Source of the DNA: Pikeienuella piscinae
GTDB taxonomy: Bacteria; Pseudomonadota; Alphaproteobacteria; Rhodobacterales; Rhodobacteraceae
Length of the DNA: 64,000 nt
Direction: 5' to 3'
Assembly (NCBI RefSeq): GCF_011044155.1
Contig: NZ_CP049056.1
Location: 558,001-622,000, forward strand
The position numbers and the translations under genes were made by a program. The number at the start of each line of letters is the position of its first letter. Within the stretch, counting starts at the first letter, position 1. This document shows, one piece after another, positions 9,073 to 17,870 of the stretch. Below the pieces are notes generated by a model that did no database searches, had not been told where the DNA came from, and was given only the letters and a program-made list of their open reading frames with translations.

Positions 9073-9614
9073 AGCGCCGCCTCGACAATCCCTTCGCCGC
9101 GCAGAAGCTCTTTCACCCGCACTTCTCGCGCGCTGAACGCACGGCGCAGGACTCCGATCGCGTGGCGAGGTTCGGCGTCGCCGCACATGAAGACGTCGAA
9201 CGCGCCGTAGCCGATCTCCGGCCATGTGTGGACGGAGATGTGGCTCTCCGCCAGCACCGCGACTCCGGAGACGCCCTGCGGGGTGAATTTGTGCGTGTGG
9301 ATATGGAGCAGCGTCGCGCCGCAGGCGGTCACGCAATCGCGCAGCGCCGCTTCGATCCGTTCCTGATCGTCCAGTCCCTCGCCCTCAACCACCTCGAGGA
9401 TGAGGTGCGTGCCGGCGAAGACCTTCCCGTCGCGGCGCATGAAGTGATCTTCCCGCTCCGCATCGAAAAGGTCGTTGTCGGCGGCCAGCTTGTAGCCGTC
9501 GTCAAGCGGAAGTGTGTAGCAAGACACGGCCTCGTCACCGTGACGATCCGTTTCCTCGTGGGTGGCGCCATATTCCAGGTCGGTCCCCAGTCGGAAAAGG
9601 TGGGCGCTGTTCAT
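9069..9614 (-). CDS. speD: S-adenosylmethionine decarboxylase proenzyme
   Basis: Pyruvoyl-dependent enzyme that supplies decarboxylated AdoMet for SpeE. 181 aa from ATG 9614. The self-cleavage site is LAESHISVHTWPE, with Ser124 becoming the pyruvoyl group, and the catalytic Cys/His segments (LLHIHTHKFTPQG, FDVFMCGDA) are in place. Compared with the classic class 1B protein it has an N-terminal extension of about 50 residues (SAHLFRLGTDLEYGATHEE) seen in some alphaproteobacteria. Overlaps speE by 4 bp. Confidence 0.95.
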   Translation of the reverse strand: MNSAHLFRLGTDLEYGATHEETDRHGDEAVSCYTLPLDDGYKLAADNDLFDAEREDHFMRRDGKVFAGTHLILEVVEGEGLDDQERIEAALRDCVTACGATLLHIHTHKFTPQGVSGVAVLAESHISVHTWPEIGYGAFDVFMCGDAEPRHAIGVLRRAFSAREVRVKELLRGEGIVEAAL

Positions 9615-9876
9615 GGCGCATCCCTCCAACCAAAAATACCAGGCCCAGTGGTCCCTTAGCGCCCCCCGAGTGATCGAAGATGGGATCGGCGACCCTGTGG
9701 AACGGCGCAGATAGGGTTTCGAGCGTTGCAATGCAACAAGGAATCCGCGCGCTACAGACGATCCTGTTCCACAACCGACGCCTGTTGCCCGCGCGCATCT
9801 CATGACGCCGGCGGCGGCGCGCCTTCGTCATTCCGAACGTTGTCAATCGGTGCGGCGGCGCCGTAATCAGGCGGCG

Positions 9877-10800
9877 ATGCGTGGCGCGACAGATCATTTA
9901 AGGCGAACACCGGGGGAGATCTCCTACGCTTACAGCGCGCGTTCGCGCGCCGGGCGGGTGGTGATCCGCTCCATCGAGAACCTGACCGGACGGCCCCGGC
10001 TGATTCGCATGGCGCTCGGCTATGAGACCGAGGTTTCGGCGGGGCGCGATTTCTGGGAGGTGATGACCGAGCGTTACCGCGTCCATGTCGAGCTCGGGAG
10101 GGGCGGGCTGGAGCGGATTCCGGTGGAAGGGCCGCTGGTGATCGTCGCCAACCACCCGTTCGGCATTCTCGACGGCATGGCGATGGGGCGAATACTCTCC
10201 GCCCGCCGGCCGCATTTTCGCATCGTGGCGCACAAGATCTTTCACCGCGCACGCGAGCTTGAAGAGATGATCCTGCCGATCAGCTTCGACGAGACCCGCG
10301 CCGCGCAGATGGTCAATCTGGAGACCCGCAGACAGGCGCTCGCCTATCTCGCAGGGGGCGGCGCCATCGGGATTTTCCCGGGCGGCACCGTCTCCACCGC
10401 GAAACGGCCGTTCGGGCGACCGATGGACCCGGCCTGGCGGAACTTCACCGCGCGGCTCGTGTCGCGTTCCGGGGCGCACGTGGTCCCGGTCTATTTTCAC
10501 GGCGCCAACAGCCGCATGTTCCAGATTGCGAGCCATTTGCACCCGACGCTGCGGGTCGCGCTCCTGATCAAGGAGTTCGGCGCCCGGGTCGGCGGCGCGA
10601 TCCAGGCGACGATCGGCGCGCCGCTGGCGCCGGACGCGATCCGGAGCGCGGCGGGCGACCCGGCGCGCCTGATGGATTACCTCCGCGACGCGACCTATTC
10701 GCTCTCTCCGGCGCCGCTCGATTCGCTCGATTACGGGTTCGAGTTCGAGCCGGCCTATGCCGCGCGGCGTCGCGACGATCGGCGTTCCGACGCCGTCTGA
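9877..10800 (+). CDS. Lysophospholipid acyltransferase (PlsC-like) family protein
   Basis: 307 aa membrane-associated acyltransferase. The acceptor motif reads VIVANHPFGILDG (His and Asp separated by five residues), followed by IGIFPGGTVS (the FPEG-equivalent block) and HVVPVYFHGANSRMFQ. The NHPFGILDG form is typical of alphaproteobacterial relatives implicated in lysophospholipid or ornithine-lipid acylation; the actual acceptor cannot be assigned. ATG 9877 was chosen over the in-frame ATG at 9802 because the extra 25 residues are low complexity. It is divergent from speDE and converges with the thioesterase at 10820. Confidence 0.88.
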   Translation: MRGATDHLRRTPGEISYAYSARSRAGRVVIRSIENLTGRPRLIRMALGYETEVSAGRDFWEVMTERYRVHVELGRGGLERIPVEGPLVIVANHPFGILDGMAMGRILSARRPHFRIVAHKIFHRARELEEMILPISFDETRAAQMVNLETRRQALAYLAGGGAIGIFPGGTVSTAKRPFGRPMDPAWRNFTARLVSRSGAHVVPVYFHGANSRMFQIASHLHPTLRVALLIKEFGARVGGAIQATIGAPLAPDAIRSAAGDPARLMDYLRDATYSLSPAPLDSLDYGFEFEPAYAARRRDDRRSDAV

Positions 10801-10819
10801 GCGGCGTCGGTGCTTTCTT

Positions 10820-11212
10820 TCAGAGGTTCAGCTGGGTCTGGATCGTCAGCGCGACCGGCTTGCCGTCCTCATCCGTGATGTCCGTCCGCCAGACCTGCAG
10901 ACGCTTGCCGCGCTGCACCGGCTCCGTCCGCGCCTTGACCGTCGCGCCGGACTTCGCGGACCCGAGAAGGTTGGTCTTGCTCTCCACCGTCACGGTGCCG
11001 GCCGCGCCTTCCGGAAGGTTCAGGAAGGCGCCGAGTCCGCCGAGCGAATCGGCGAGGCTGATGACGACCCCGCCATGCGCGACGCCCCCGGCGGTGCAGA
11101 GATCCGGGCGGATCGTCATCTCCGCCTCGACCAGATCGGGCGTTGCGGAGATCACCTTCACGCCGAGCGTCCTGGCGAAAGGCATGGTTTTCTGGAGCGT
11201 TTCAGTATTCAT
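10820..11212 (-). CDS. PaaI-family hot-dog thioesterase
   Basis: 130 aa hot-dog fold protein. The active-site helix region reads TAGGVAHGGVVISLADSLGGLGAF (residues 40-63) with the conserved GGVAHGG, as in PaaI/YbgC-like phenylacetyl-CoA or aromatic acyl-CoA thioesterases. Start ATG 11212 overlaps the stop of the upstream small membrane protein (ATGA), so the two genes form one operon. Substrate unknown; a role in releasing stalled aromatic CoA esters is only a family-based guess. Confidence 0.88.
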   Translation of the reverse strand: MNTETLQKTMPFARTLGVKVISATPDLVEAEMTIRPDLCTAGGVAHGGVVISLADSLGGLGAFLNLPEGAAGTVTVESKTNLLGSAKSGATVKARTEPVQRGKRLQVWRTDITDEDGKPVALTIQTQLNL

Positions 11213-11610
11213 GAGCGCGCCTCTCCGATCATCCGCATGCGGGCGAGGCCAGCTTGTTCCGCGGCCGCGAAACCCGCGACCGCCACAGCCTGAAGCAGGA
11301 CGAATGCGACTCCAAACCCGTTCATCGGCGCGAGGCCGAAGACGAGCGCGAGGCTGGCGGCCGCCCAGGCGACATTGCCCCAAACGACGAGGCGCAGAAG
11401 CCAGGGCGCCGCGCGTGACGCAACAAACGCGATCAGCGCCGCAATGGGCGGCAGCAGCGCGCCGGCTCCGGTCAGCAGCGGAATGGGCAGGGCGGTCAGC
11501 GCCGCGACCGGCCCCGAAAAGGCTAGAAGCCCCACGCCCATCACGGCGCATGTCGCGGCGTCGAGGATGAGGATGCGGCGAAGGATCGCCGGAGTGATTT
11601 CGAATCTCAT
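11209..11610 (-). CDS. Small integral membrane protein, four helices, function unknown
   Basis: 133 aa hydrophobic protein starting at ATG 11610 (MRFEITPAILRRILIL). Four hydrophobic segments can be seen, around residues 14-40, 42-66, 74-94 and 97-118. There is no catalytic motif. It resembles the small membrane proteins often paired with MmyB-type XRE regulators in proteobacteria. Indeed an XRE/MmyB-like regulator starts divergently 109 bp away, with an inverted repeat in between. Its 3' end overlaps the thioesterase start by 4 bp. Confidence 0.75.
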   Translation of the reverse strand: MRFEITPAILRRILILDAATCAVMGVGLLAFSGPVAALTALPIPLLTGAGALLPPIAALIAFVASRAAPWLLRLVVWGNVAWAAASLALVFGLAPMNGFGVAFVLLQAVAVAGFAAAEQAGLARMRMIGEARS

Positions 11611-11668
11611 ATTCGTCTCCTTTCGCGGTCGACAGGCTCGAGAATGGCTATCGCTGCGGCAGGGTGCG

Positions 11669-11685
11669 ATTACCCCGGAAGTAAT
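11669..11685. promoter_or_regulatory. Inverted repeat ATTAC-N7-GTAAT, candidate operator
   Basis: A perfect 5-bp dyad with a 7-bp centre sits in the 109-bp gap between the divergent small membrane protein gene and the XRE-type regulator gene. This is a plausible binding site for that regulator. Confidence 0.45.
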
Positions 11686-11719
11686 GGCGCGAATGCACCG
11701 GTCGGAATAGATTTCGGCC

Positions 11720-12517
11720 ATGAACATGGAGCAGAACGATTTCGGGGCTCTGGTGCGCGACTGGCGGAAACGCCGTCGGCGGAGCCAACTCGAGCTTGCG
11801 GTGGAGACGCCGATGTCGCAGCGCCATCTCAGCTTTCTCGAATCCGGCCGCGCGCGGCCGAGCCGGGAAACGGTTGGCCGGCTCGCCGCCGCTCTCGATC
11901 TTCCGCCGCGAGCCATGAATGCGCTTTATCTCGCCGCCGGGTTCGCGCCCGCGCGGCCCGTGCGGTCATTCGACGACCCCGCGCTGGAGGCGGTGCGCGG
12001 CGCGGCGCGCGCGATGCTCGCCGCCGCCAATCCGGCGCCGGCGCTCGCGGTGGACCGTCACTGGAACCTGATCGAAGCCAACCCGGCCGCAATGCGGCTT
12101 ATGAAGGGGGTGGCCGACGCTTTGCTCGAACCCCCAGTCAATGTTCTCAAACTGTCGCTCCACCCCGAGGGACTGGCGCCGCGCCTCGCCAATTTTCGTG
12201 AATGGCGCGCCCATCTCACGGCGCGACTGACCCGCGAGGCCGAACTCGCCGGCGATTCCGCGCTCACCGCGCTGCGCGACGAATTGCTCGGCTATCCGGT
12301 CCCGCGCGGCGCGGCGCCCGGCCCGGTTACCGCCGCACCCGGCCGCGTCGCGATCCCGCTCAGCGTCATGACGCCGCTCGGTCGGCTCGATCTGATGAGC
12401 GCAACCACGGTGTTCGGCGGCGCCGAGGAGGTGACGTCCTCCGAACTGGTGATCGAAAGTTTCTGGCCGGTCGCCACGAAGGATCGCGCGATGCTGGAGG
12501 AAATGGCCAATGCCTGA
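11720..12517 (+). CDS. XRE-family regulator with MmyB-like ligand-binding domain
   Basis: 265 aa cytoplasmic transcription factor. The N-terminal helix-turn-helix (residues about 8-65) reads FGALVRDWRKRRRRSQLELA then SQRHLSFLESGRARPSRETV. The remaining part (residues 85-260; ALAVDRHWNLIEANPAAM, LTALRDELLGYP) matches the PAS-like MmyB domain. Such proteins usually repress or activate a divergent short-chain dehydrogenase or membrane gene. Start may be ATG 11720 or 11726. The divergent small membrane protein/thioesterase pair is the likely target. Confidence 0.9.
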   Translation: MNMEQNDFGALVRDWRKRRRRSQLELAVETPMSQRHLSFLESGRARPSRETVGRLAAALDLPPRAMNALYLAAGFAPARPVRSFDDPALEAVRGAARAMLAAANPAPALAVDRHWNLIEANPAAMRLMKGVADALLEPPVNVLKLSLHPEGLAPRLANFREWRAHLTARLTREAELAGDSALTALRDELLGYPVPRGAAPGPVTAAPGRVAIPLSVMTPLGRLDLMSATTVFGGAEEVTSSELVIESFWPVATKDRAMLEEMANA

Positions 12518-12590
12518 GTAGGGGTCGCGCCCGCGCCCCGCCGCCGCTATATGAGCCGCGAACGCGGATTGCGAAGATGCGGGGCGGCTC

Positions 12591-13289
12591 TTGAAGCGAT
12601 TTTACAAGACGGCGGAGGCGGTCGAAACGCCGGCCGGCTGGACGGTCACACTGGACGAAAGGCCGATCCGCACACCGGCGAAAGCGGTTTTCGTGACGCC
12701 GGGCCGCGCCCTGGCGGCGGCGGCGGCCGAAGAATGGGCGGCGCAGGAGACGCAAGTGAAGCCTGCGGAGATGCCGATCACCCGCGCCGTCAACACCGCC
12801 ATCGACCGCACCGCGCCGGAGCATGAGGCGGTGGTCGAGATCGTCGCCGCCTATGGCGGAACCGACCTCGTCTCCTATCGCGCCAATGCGCCCGCCGCGC
12901 TGCGCGCCCGGCAGGAGGCGGCGTGGGATCCGCTGGTCAGCTGGGTGGAGGCTGCGCACGGCGCCCGGCTCGTGGTCACGACCGGGGTGATGCACGCGCT
13001 TCAGCCCGAAGAAGGACAACGCCGGCTCAAGGCGGCGGTCGCGGCCCATGACGCCTTCCGGCTGACCGCGCTCTACGATCTCGCCGCGCTCTCCGGTTCG
13101 CTCGTCATCGCCCTGGCGGTGGCGGCGCGGCGGCTGGAGGCCGAGGAGGGATGGCGGCTCAGCCGGGTGGACGAAAGCTGGCAGGAGGAGTTCTGGGGCG
13201 TTGACGCTGAGGCTGCGGCTATGGCCGCTAAAAAGAAACGCGATTTCAAGGCGGCCGCGCTGTTTCTTGACCTTTTGGAAAAAGACTGA
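12591..13289 (+). CDS. ATP12-family F1-ATPase assembly chaperone
   Basis: 232 aa soluble chaperone of the ATP12 family, which in mitochondria holds the F1 alpha subunit before hexamer assembly and is conserved in alphaproteobacteria. Family segments are KRFYKTAEAVETPAGWTVTLDERPIRTPAK, AAEEWAAQ, MPITRAVNTAIDR, DLVSYRA and LALAVAARRLEAEEGWRLSRVDESWQEEFWG. The start appears to be TTG 12591. No F-type ATPase genes are near. It converges with the LysM fusion gene 3 bp downstream. Confidence 0.93.
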   Translation: MKRFYKTAEAVETPAGWTVTLDERPIRTPAKAVFVTPGRALAAAAAEEWAAQETQVKPAEMPITRAVNTAIDRTAPEHEAVVEIVAAYGGTDLVSYRANAPAALRARQEAAWDPLVSWVEAAHGARLVVTTGVMHALQPEEGQRRLKAAVAAHDAFRLTALYDLAALSGSLVIALAVAARRLEAEEGWRLSRVDESWQEEFWGVDAEAAAMAAKKKRDFKAAALFLDLLEKD

Positions 13290-13292
13290 ACG

Positions 13293-14501
13293 CTACCCGC
13301 CGGCGCCATCGCGTCGCACTTGGGCGCTCAGGTGCCGTCGTACGATCTCGAACCATGCTCCATCTTCACGCATCATGTGAAGACCCTCGTCAATCCGGGC
13401 GATCAGTTCGGCTTTTCTCGGGTTCCTGATCGACGTCACGGCATGGAGCGTGACGACCGTCGCCAGCTGTGGCTGCTCGGTGATGGTTTCGGTCGCCTTC
13501 AGCGTCGTGAGCGCCTCGTCGGCGACGGCCGTGGCGACGACCACGGCGTCGACCTCGCCTTCGAGCAGCATCGCAAAGCAGCGCTCCGCCGTCGCCGCGC
13601 GTTTCAGCTCGATATACGGCTCGACGAGCCCGACCGTCTCCATCATGCCGAGGGAGTAGGTTTCCGGGCGGCAGAGCGTTCTGCCGCCAAGCGCGCGGTG
13701 ATCGGCGGGGGCCGCCTCCTCAACGCGGGTGTAATAGCTGAACACCTGCTCCAGAAGCGGGGCGGACCAGACGAGATTGCGACAGCGGCGACGTGATTCC
13801 ACCCCCAGCCTCCAGATCCGGTCGCAGTCGGGGCGGATCCAGGCGAGCGAAACATCATAGGCGAGATCGGTCAGAAGCGGGTCGAGATGCGCGGCCCGGT
13901 CGTTGATGAAGTCGATCCTGAACTCGTCGGGGGACATGACGCGCGAGAGAGCGGTCGACAGAATCTCCGCGATCATCCCGCCCTTTTCCCGCTTCTCGTC
14001 CAGAAACGGCGCCCATCCGCCCGCGGCGACGACGCGGAGCGGTTGGGTCGAGGCTGATGGCGCGGAGAGAGCGTCATCGCTGGCCGGGTGGGATGTCGCG
14101 GTTTCTATCTGCCGCGATGAGTTCATGACTCGCGCCGGATCGACGGGTTGCGGCGCCCCGGTTGCGGTTTCACGCAGCTCCGCCGCGGCGGCTTCGGCTT
14201 CCGGCGCGATCAGTTCGTCTGACGTACTCAGACAGGGCACCTCGATCGTCATGCCAATTTCGAGTTGCGAGGCGTTACGGCCGATCAGCGCGCGGTTGGC
14301 CTCGTGCAGCGTGACGTAGGATGCGTCCGGTCCATAGGCGCGCTCGGCGATTTTCTGCAATGTATCGCCACGGCCGACAAGATAGGGCGCGCCACATTCG
14401 ATCGGCGCCCCCCTCGCGCCCGCGGCCGAGACGCCGCCCGCAGTCGCCAAGGTCGCGCCCGCAGCGAGGCCGAAGACGCCGATGAGCGCGCTAAGACGCA
14501 T
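13293..14501 (-). CDS. Exported LysM domain / family 3 solute-binding-like fusion protein
   Basis: 402 aa. A signal peptide (residues 1-27, ending VSAAG) is followed by a LysM-like repeat (about 39-90: PYLVGRGDTLQKIAERAYG ... LEIGMTIEVPCL), a Ser/Thr/Pro-rich linker (91-153), and a periplasmic binding-protein type domain (155-395) beginning LRVVAAGGWAPFLDEK. The start ATG 14501 was preferred because the long upstream extension lacks family character and lies outside the signal peptide. No permease or ATPase is adjacent. It may act as a cell-wall-anchored sensor or scavenger; the ligand is unknown. Confidence 0.8.
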   Translation of the reverse strand: MRLSALIGVFGLAAGATLATAGGVSAAGARGAPIECGAPYLVGRGDTLQKIAERAYGPDASYVTLHEANRALIGRNASQLEIGMTIEVPCLSTSDELIAPEAEAAAAELRETATGAPQPVDPARVMNSSRQIETATSHPASDDALSAPSASTQPLRVVAAGGWAPFLDEKREKGGMIAEILSTALSRVMSPDEFRIDFINDRAAHLDPLLTDLAYDVSLAWIRPDCDRIWRLGVESRRRCRNLVWSAPLLEQVFSYYTRVEEAAPADHRALGGRTLCRPETYSLGMMETVGLVEPYIELKRAATAERCFAMLLEGEVDAVVVATAVADEALTTLKATETITEQPQLATVVTLHAVTSIRNPRKAELIARIDEGLHMMREDGAWFEIVRRHLSAQVRRDGAGG

Positions 14502-14670
14502 GGAATACACCCCATCCAGATTGAGACGGCGCGGAGAATGGGCGAGGGCGCCAGTGGATTCAAGCGCTCCGCGCCGCGCGCTTTCTGACGCCGCGTCAGC
14601 TTGGGACGGGCTTGCCAGCGACGCCGGATTGCGAAGGTATGGCGCGCTTGCAAAGGAGCGGAAACGAACC

Positions 14671-15150
14671 ATGAGACTTGATGCGAACTCCCTGGAGGAC
14701 CTCCCGGATCGCGCGACGATCGGCGCGATGTCCGGGCTCGAATTCATCCGCGCGATCAGCGAGGGGCGACTCCCCCGAGCGCCAATCGCCAAAACTCTCG
14801 ATTTCGACATGGTGGAAGTGGAGCCCGGCCGCGTGGTCTTCGCCGGCGAAGCGAAATTCGAAGCCTATAATCCCATTGGTTCGGTCCATGGCGGCTGGTT
14901 TGGAACGCTGCTCGACAGTTGCATGGCCTGCGCGGTGCATACCATGTTGCCGGCGGGTCGCAGCTACACGACGCTCGAATACAAGATCAACATCCTGCGG
15001 GCCGCGACGACGGGCAGCGGACTGATCCGCGCCGAAGGGCGCGCCGTGCACGTCGGCCGGCGTACGGCGACGGCGGAAGGACGAATGATCGACGCGAACG
15101 GCAAACTCTTCGCCACCGGAACAACGACCTGCATCGTGTTGGAGATCTAG
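14671..15150 (+). CDS. PaaI-family hot-dog thioesterase
   Basis: 159 aa. Hot-dog thioesterase with the core PIGSVHGGWFGTLLDSCMACAV (residues about 70-92) carrying the HGG motif, then AGRSYTTLEYKINILRA and GRRTATAEGRMIDANGKLFATGT. ATG 14671 follows a good RBS (aaggagcg). Closest in style to PaaI/DUF4442-type acyl-CoA thioesterases. It is divergent from the LysM fusion gene and followed by the long aap leader region. It is the third hot-dog protein within 11 kb, but the three differ in sequence. Confidence 0.87.
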   Translation: MRLDANSLEDLPDRATIGAMSGLEFIRAISEGRLPRAPIAKTLDFDMVEVEPGRVVFAGEAKFEAYNPIGSVHGGWFGTLLDSCMACAVHTMLPAGRSYTTLEYKINILRAATTGSGLIRAEGRAVHVGRRTATAEGRMIDANGKLFATGTTTCIVLEI

Positions 15151-15415
15151 CGCCGACGGCGCCCCGAACGCCGGATGCGGGTCGTGCGCGCGAATCTGCT
15201 CACAAACCGCGCGCCCGAAGATTCGCTTCGCCGTTGCGACTCGCGCATCGGCGGAACGGCTTCGTTTCGACGCAACCCAGCATCATCATGGCGCCGCTAT
15301 GATCATTCGCGGTTGTGCAAAAAAAATCTTCAAATCGACCGCCGGACCACGGTTCCGCCCGGCCCCCAGACCCCCACGGCCTTGACGGCGCGCGCCGGGG
15401 GTGCATCACTTGGCG

Positions 15416-15430
15416 TGATCAGTCTGATCA
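15416..15430. promoter_or_regulatory. Tandem TGATCA palindromes upstream of aapJ
   Basis: TGATCA-GTC-TGATCA lies about 90 bp upstream of the aapJ start, inside the 366-bp gap 15151-15516. The same gap also has a G/C-rich dyad (accccc at 15370-15375 with gggggt at 15397-15402). The gap holds no recognisable gene and is probably the aap promoter and leader region. Confidence 0.35.
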
Positions 15431-15516
15431 GCGTTCGCCCTCAAGAGGGGCTGCGCCGGGTGGACTGACTTGAACCGCCTTGTCGAAGAGGCGACCCACA
15501 GGGAAGAGGTTTAGAT

Positions 15517-16533
15517 ATGAGAACCACCTATGCTATCGGCGCGATCACGATTGCGGGATTCGCCGCCGGAGTCGCTTCTGCGGCGACGCTCGACGATGTG
15601 AAATCGGCGGGCGAGCTGAAATGCGGCGTTTCAACGGGTCTCGCCGGCTTCTCTTCGCCGGACGCGGACGGCAAGTGGCAAGGCTTCGATGTCGAGTTCT
15701 GCCGCGCAGTCGCCGCCGCCGTTCTTGGCGACCCCGACAAGGTGAAATTCGTCCCCACGACCGGCAAGACCCGCTTCACCGCGCTGGCCTCCGGCGAAGT
15801 CGACGTGCTGGCGCGCAACACGACCTGGACCTTCAGCCGGGACACCGATCTCGGTTTTGAGTTCGTCGGTGTGAACTACTATGACGGGCAGGGGTTTATG
15901 GTGCCTGCGTCGCTCGGCGTCACGTCCGCCAAGGAGCTTTCGGGCGCGACGGTCTGCATCCAGACCGGCACGACAACGGAGTTGAACCTCGCGGACTATT
16001 TCCGCGCCAACGGCATGGAGTATGAGCCGGTTCCGATCGAGACCAACGCCGAGGCGCAGCAGAAATACCTCTCCGAGGCTTGCGACGCCTACACCACTGA
16101 CCGTTCGGGCCTCGCCGCGACCCGCGCGACCTTCGAGACTCCGTCGGATCATGTCCTGCTGCCCGAGATCATCTCGAAGGAGCCGCTCGGCCCGCTGGTC
16201 CGTCACGGCGACAACGAATGGGGCGATATCGTCCGCTGGACGCTCAACGCGCTGATCAGCGCCGAGGAACTGGGCGTCACCAAGGCCAACGCCGAGGAAA
16301 TGGCGGCCTCGTCCGAGAACCCGGAGATCCGTCGCCTGCTGGGCGTCGAGGGCGATCTCGGCGCGATGATCGGGCTTGATCCGAAATGGGCGCTCTGGGC
16401 GATTCAGGCCAATGGCAACTACGGTGAACTGTTCAACAAGAACATCGGCCCCGACTCGCCGATCGGGCTGGACCGCGGTTTGAACGCGCTCTGGACCGAT
16501 GGCGGCATCCTTTACTCGCCGCCGTTCCGTTGA
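15517..16533 (+). CDS. aapJ: General L-amino acid ABC transporter, periplasmic binding protein
   Basis: 338 aa periplasmic binding protein. Signal peptide at residues 1-23 (AGVASAATLDDVKSAGELKCGVS). Family 3 features are GLAGFSSPDADGKWQGFDVEFCRAVAAAV, TTGKTRFTALASGEVDVLARNTTWT and TVCIQTGTTTELNLADYF. The close match to AapJ/BztA and the downstream two permeases and ATPase identify a broad-range L-amino acid uptake system. A hairpin separates it from aapQ, consistent with higher expression of the binding protein. Confidence 0.95.
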   Translation: MRTTYAIGAITIAGFAAGVASAATLDDVKSAGELKCGVSTGLAGFSSPDADGKWQGFDVEFCRAVAAAVLGDPDKVKFVPTTGKTRFTALASGEVDVLARNTTWTFSRDTDLGFEFVGVNYYDGQGFMVPASLGVTSAKELSGATVCIQTGTTTELNLADYFRANGMEYEPVPIETNAEAQQKYLSEACDAYTTDRSGLAATRATFETPSDHVLLPEIISKEPLGPLVRHGDNEWGDIVRWTLNALISAEELGVTKANAEEMAASSENPEIRRLLGVEGDLGAMIGLDPKWALWAIQANGNYGELFNKNIGPDSPIGLDRGLNALWTDGGILYSPPFR

Positions 16534-16556
16534 TCGACGCAGGGTTGTGACTGGCG

Positions 16557-16588
16557 AGGGCGCGCTTCCGGACCGGGGAGCGCGCCCT
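16557..16588 (+). terminator. Stable intercistronic hairpin between aapJ and aapQ
   Basis: A perfect 10-bp GC-rich stem (16557-16566 with 16579-16588; agggcgcgct/agcgcgccct) with a 12-base loop. It has only a short T-containing tail, so it is more likely an attenuator or mRNA 3'-stabilising structure than a full terminator. Confidence 0.7.
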
Positions 16589-16633
16589 TGTCGAATATAA
16601 CAAGAAACGCACATCGACCTGCAGGGGGTCTTC

Positions 16634-17869
16634 ATGACTGTTTCCGCGACCGCGCGGCCTGAGCACGGCTTTCGTCTAAGTCAGCTCATTTACGACACGC
16701 GCTACCGGTCGACGACGATCCAGGTGGTGGCGATGTTCGCCTTCATGCTCGCCGTTGGCTGGGTGGTGAACAACGCCATCCAGAATCTCGAGGCGCTGGG
16801 CAAGAGTTTTAGCTTCAGCTTTCTTTTCTCCACCTCCGGCTACGACGTGAACCAGCGGCTGCTGGAGTACTCCTCGCAATCGACCCATGGCCGGGCCGCG
16901 ATCCTCGGCATCCTGAATACGCTTGTTCTTGCGTTGGTCGGATGCATCACCGCGACGATTCTCGGTGTTCTCGCAGGCGTGGCGCGGCTCTCAAAGAACT
17001 GGATCGTCGCGCGGCTGATGACGGTCTATGTCGAAGGCTTCCGCAATGTGCCGGTTCTCCTCTGGATCATTGTCATCACGGCGATGGTGAACGAGAGCAT
17101 GCCCAGCCCGCGCGACTATCGCGGCGTGGAAACCGGCGCGTTCGTCTTCACCAACCGGGGTTTCTATTTTCCCGAAGCGCTTTTCAGCCATGGGTTGGGC
17201 GATTTGGATCTCGGGCTCTTCAAGGTCTCGCTCGACCTCATGGCGATTATCGCGGTTCTGGCGGCTGGGATCTATGCGGCTAAACGGATCGGAAGAGCCG
17301 CCGACGTCAAGCAGGCGGAAACCGGTGTCCGGCCGCGCGTGTTCTGGTACCGCGTCGCGGCCATCTTTCTGCCGACGATCGCGCTTCTTCTGTTCCTTGG
17401 CTTTCATATTGGCTATCCGGAACTCGCCGGCTTCAACTTCAAGGGCGGCACGTTCCTGCGCGACAGCTTCATCGGCCTATGGCTCGCGCTTTCACTTTAT
17501 ACAGGCGCCTTCATCGCAGAGAATGTCCGCGCCGGCATTCAGGCGGTCTCGAAGGGCCAGACAGAGGCGGCCTACGCCCTTGGCCTTCGGCCGTCGCGCA
17601 CGATGAAGTTGGTGATCCTGCCTCAGGCGATGCGGGTAATCGTGCCGCCGCTGATCTCGCAATATCTGAACCTCACGAAGAACACCTCGCTCGCCATTGC
17701 GGTCGGCTACATGGATGCGACCGGTACGCTTGGCGGCATCACGCTGAACCAGACCGGACGCGAGATGGAGACGTTGTTGCTGCTGATGGGGTTCTACCTC
17801 ATCATCTCGCTCTCCATCAGCTTCGTGATGAACGTCTACAACGAACGCATGAAACTGAGGGAGCGGTGA
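16634..17869 (+). CDS. aapQ: General L-amino acid ABC transporter permease AapQ
   Basis: 411 aa inner-membrane permease with a HisM/GlnP-type core. N-terminal helix near residues 31-53 (VVAMFAFMLAVGWVVNNAI), a first block ILGILNTLVLALVGCITATILGVLAGVARLS, a large middle insertion typical of AapQ/BztB, and the ATPase-contacting EAA loop QTEAAYALGLRPSRTMKLVILPQA. Separated from aapM by one base. Part of aapJQMP. Confidence 0.95.
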   Translation: MTVSATARPEHGFRLSQLIYDTRYRSTTIQVVAMFAFMLAVGWVVNNAIQNLEALGKSFSFSFLFSTSGYDVNQRLLEYSSQSTHGRAAILGILNTLVLALVGCITATILGVLAGVARLSKNWIVARLMTVYVEGFRNVPVLLWIIVITAMVNESMPSPRDYRGVETGAFVFTNRGFYFPEALFSHGLGDLDLGLFKVSLDLMAIIAVLAAGIYAAKRIGRAADVKQAETGVRPRVFWYRVAAIFLPTIALLLFLGFHIGYPELAGFNFKGGTFLRDSFIGLWLALSLYTGAFIAENVRAGIQAVSKGQTEAAYALGLRPSRTMKLVILPQAMRVIVPPLISQYLNLTKNTSLAIAVGYMDATGTLGGITLNQTGREMETLLLLMGFYLIISLSISFVMNVYNERMKLRER

Positions 17870-17870
17870 G

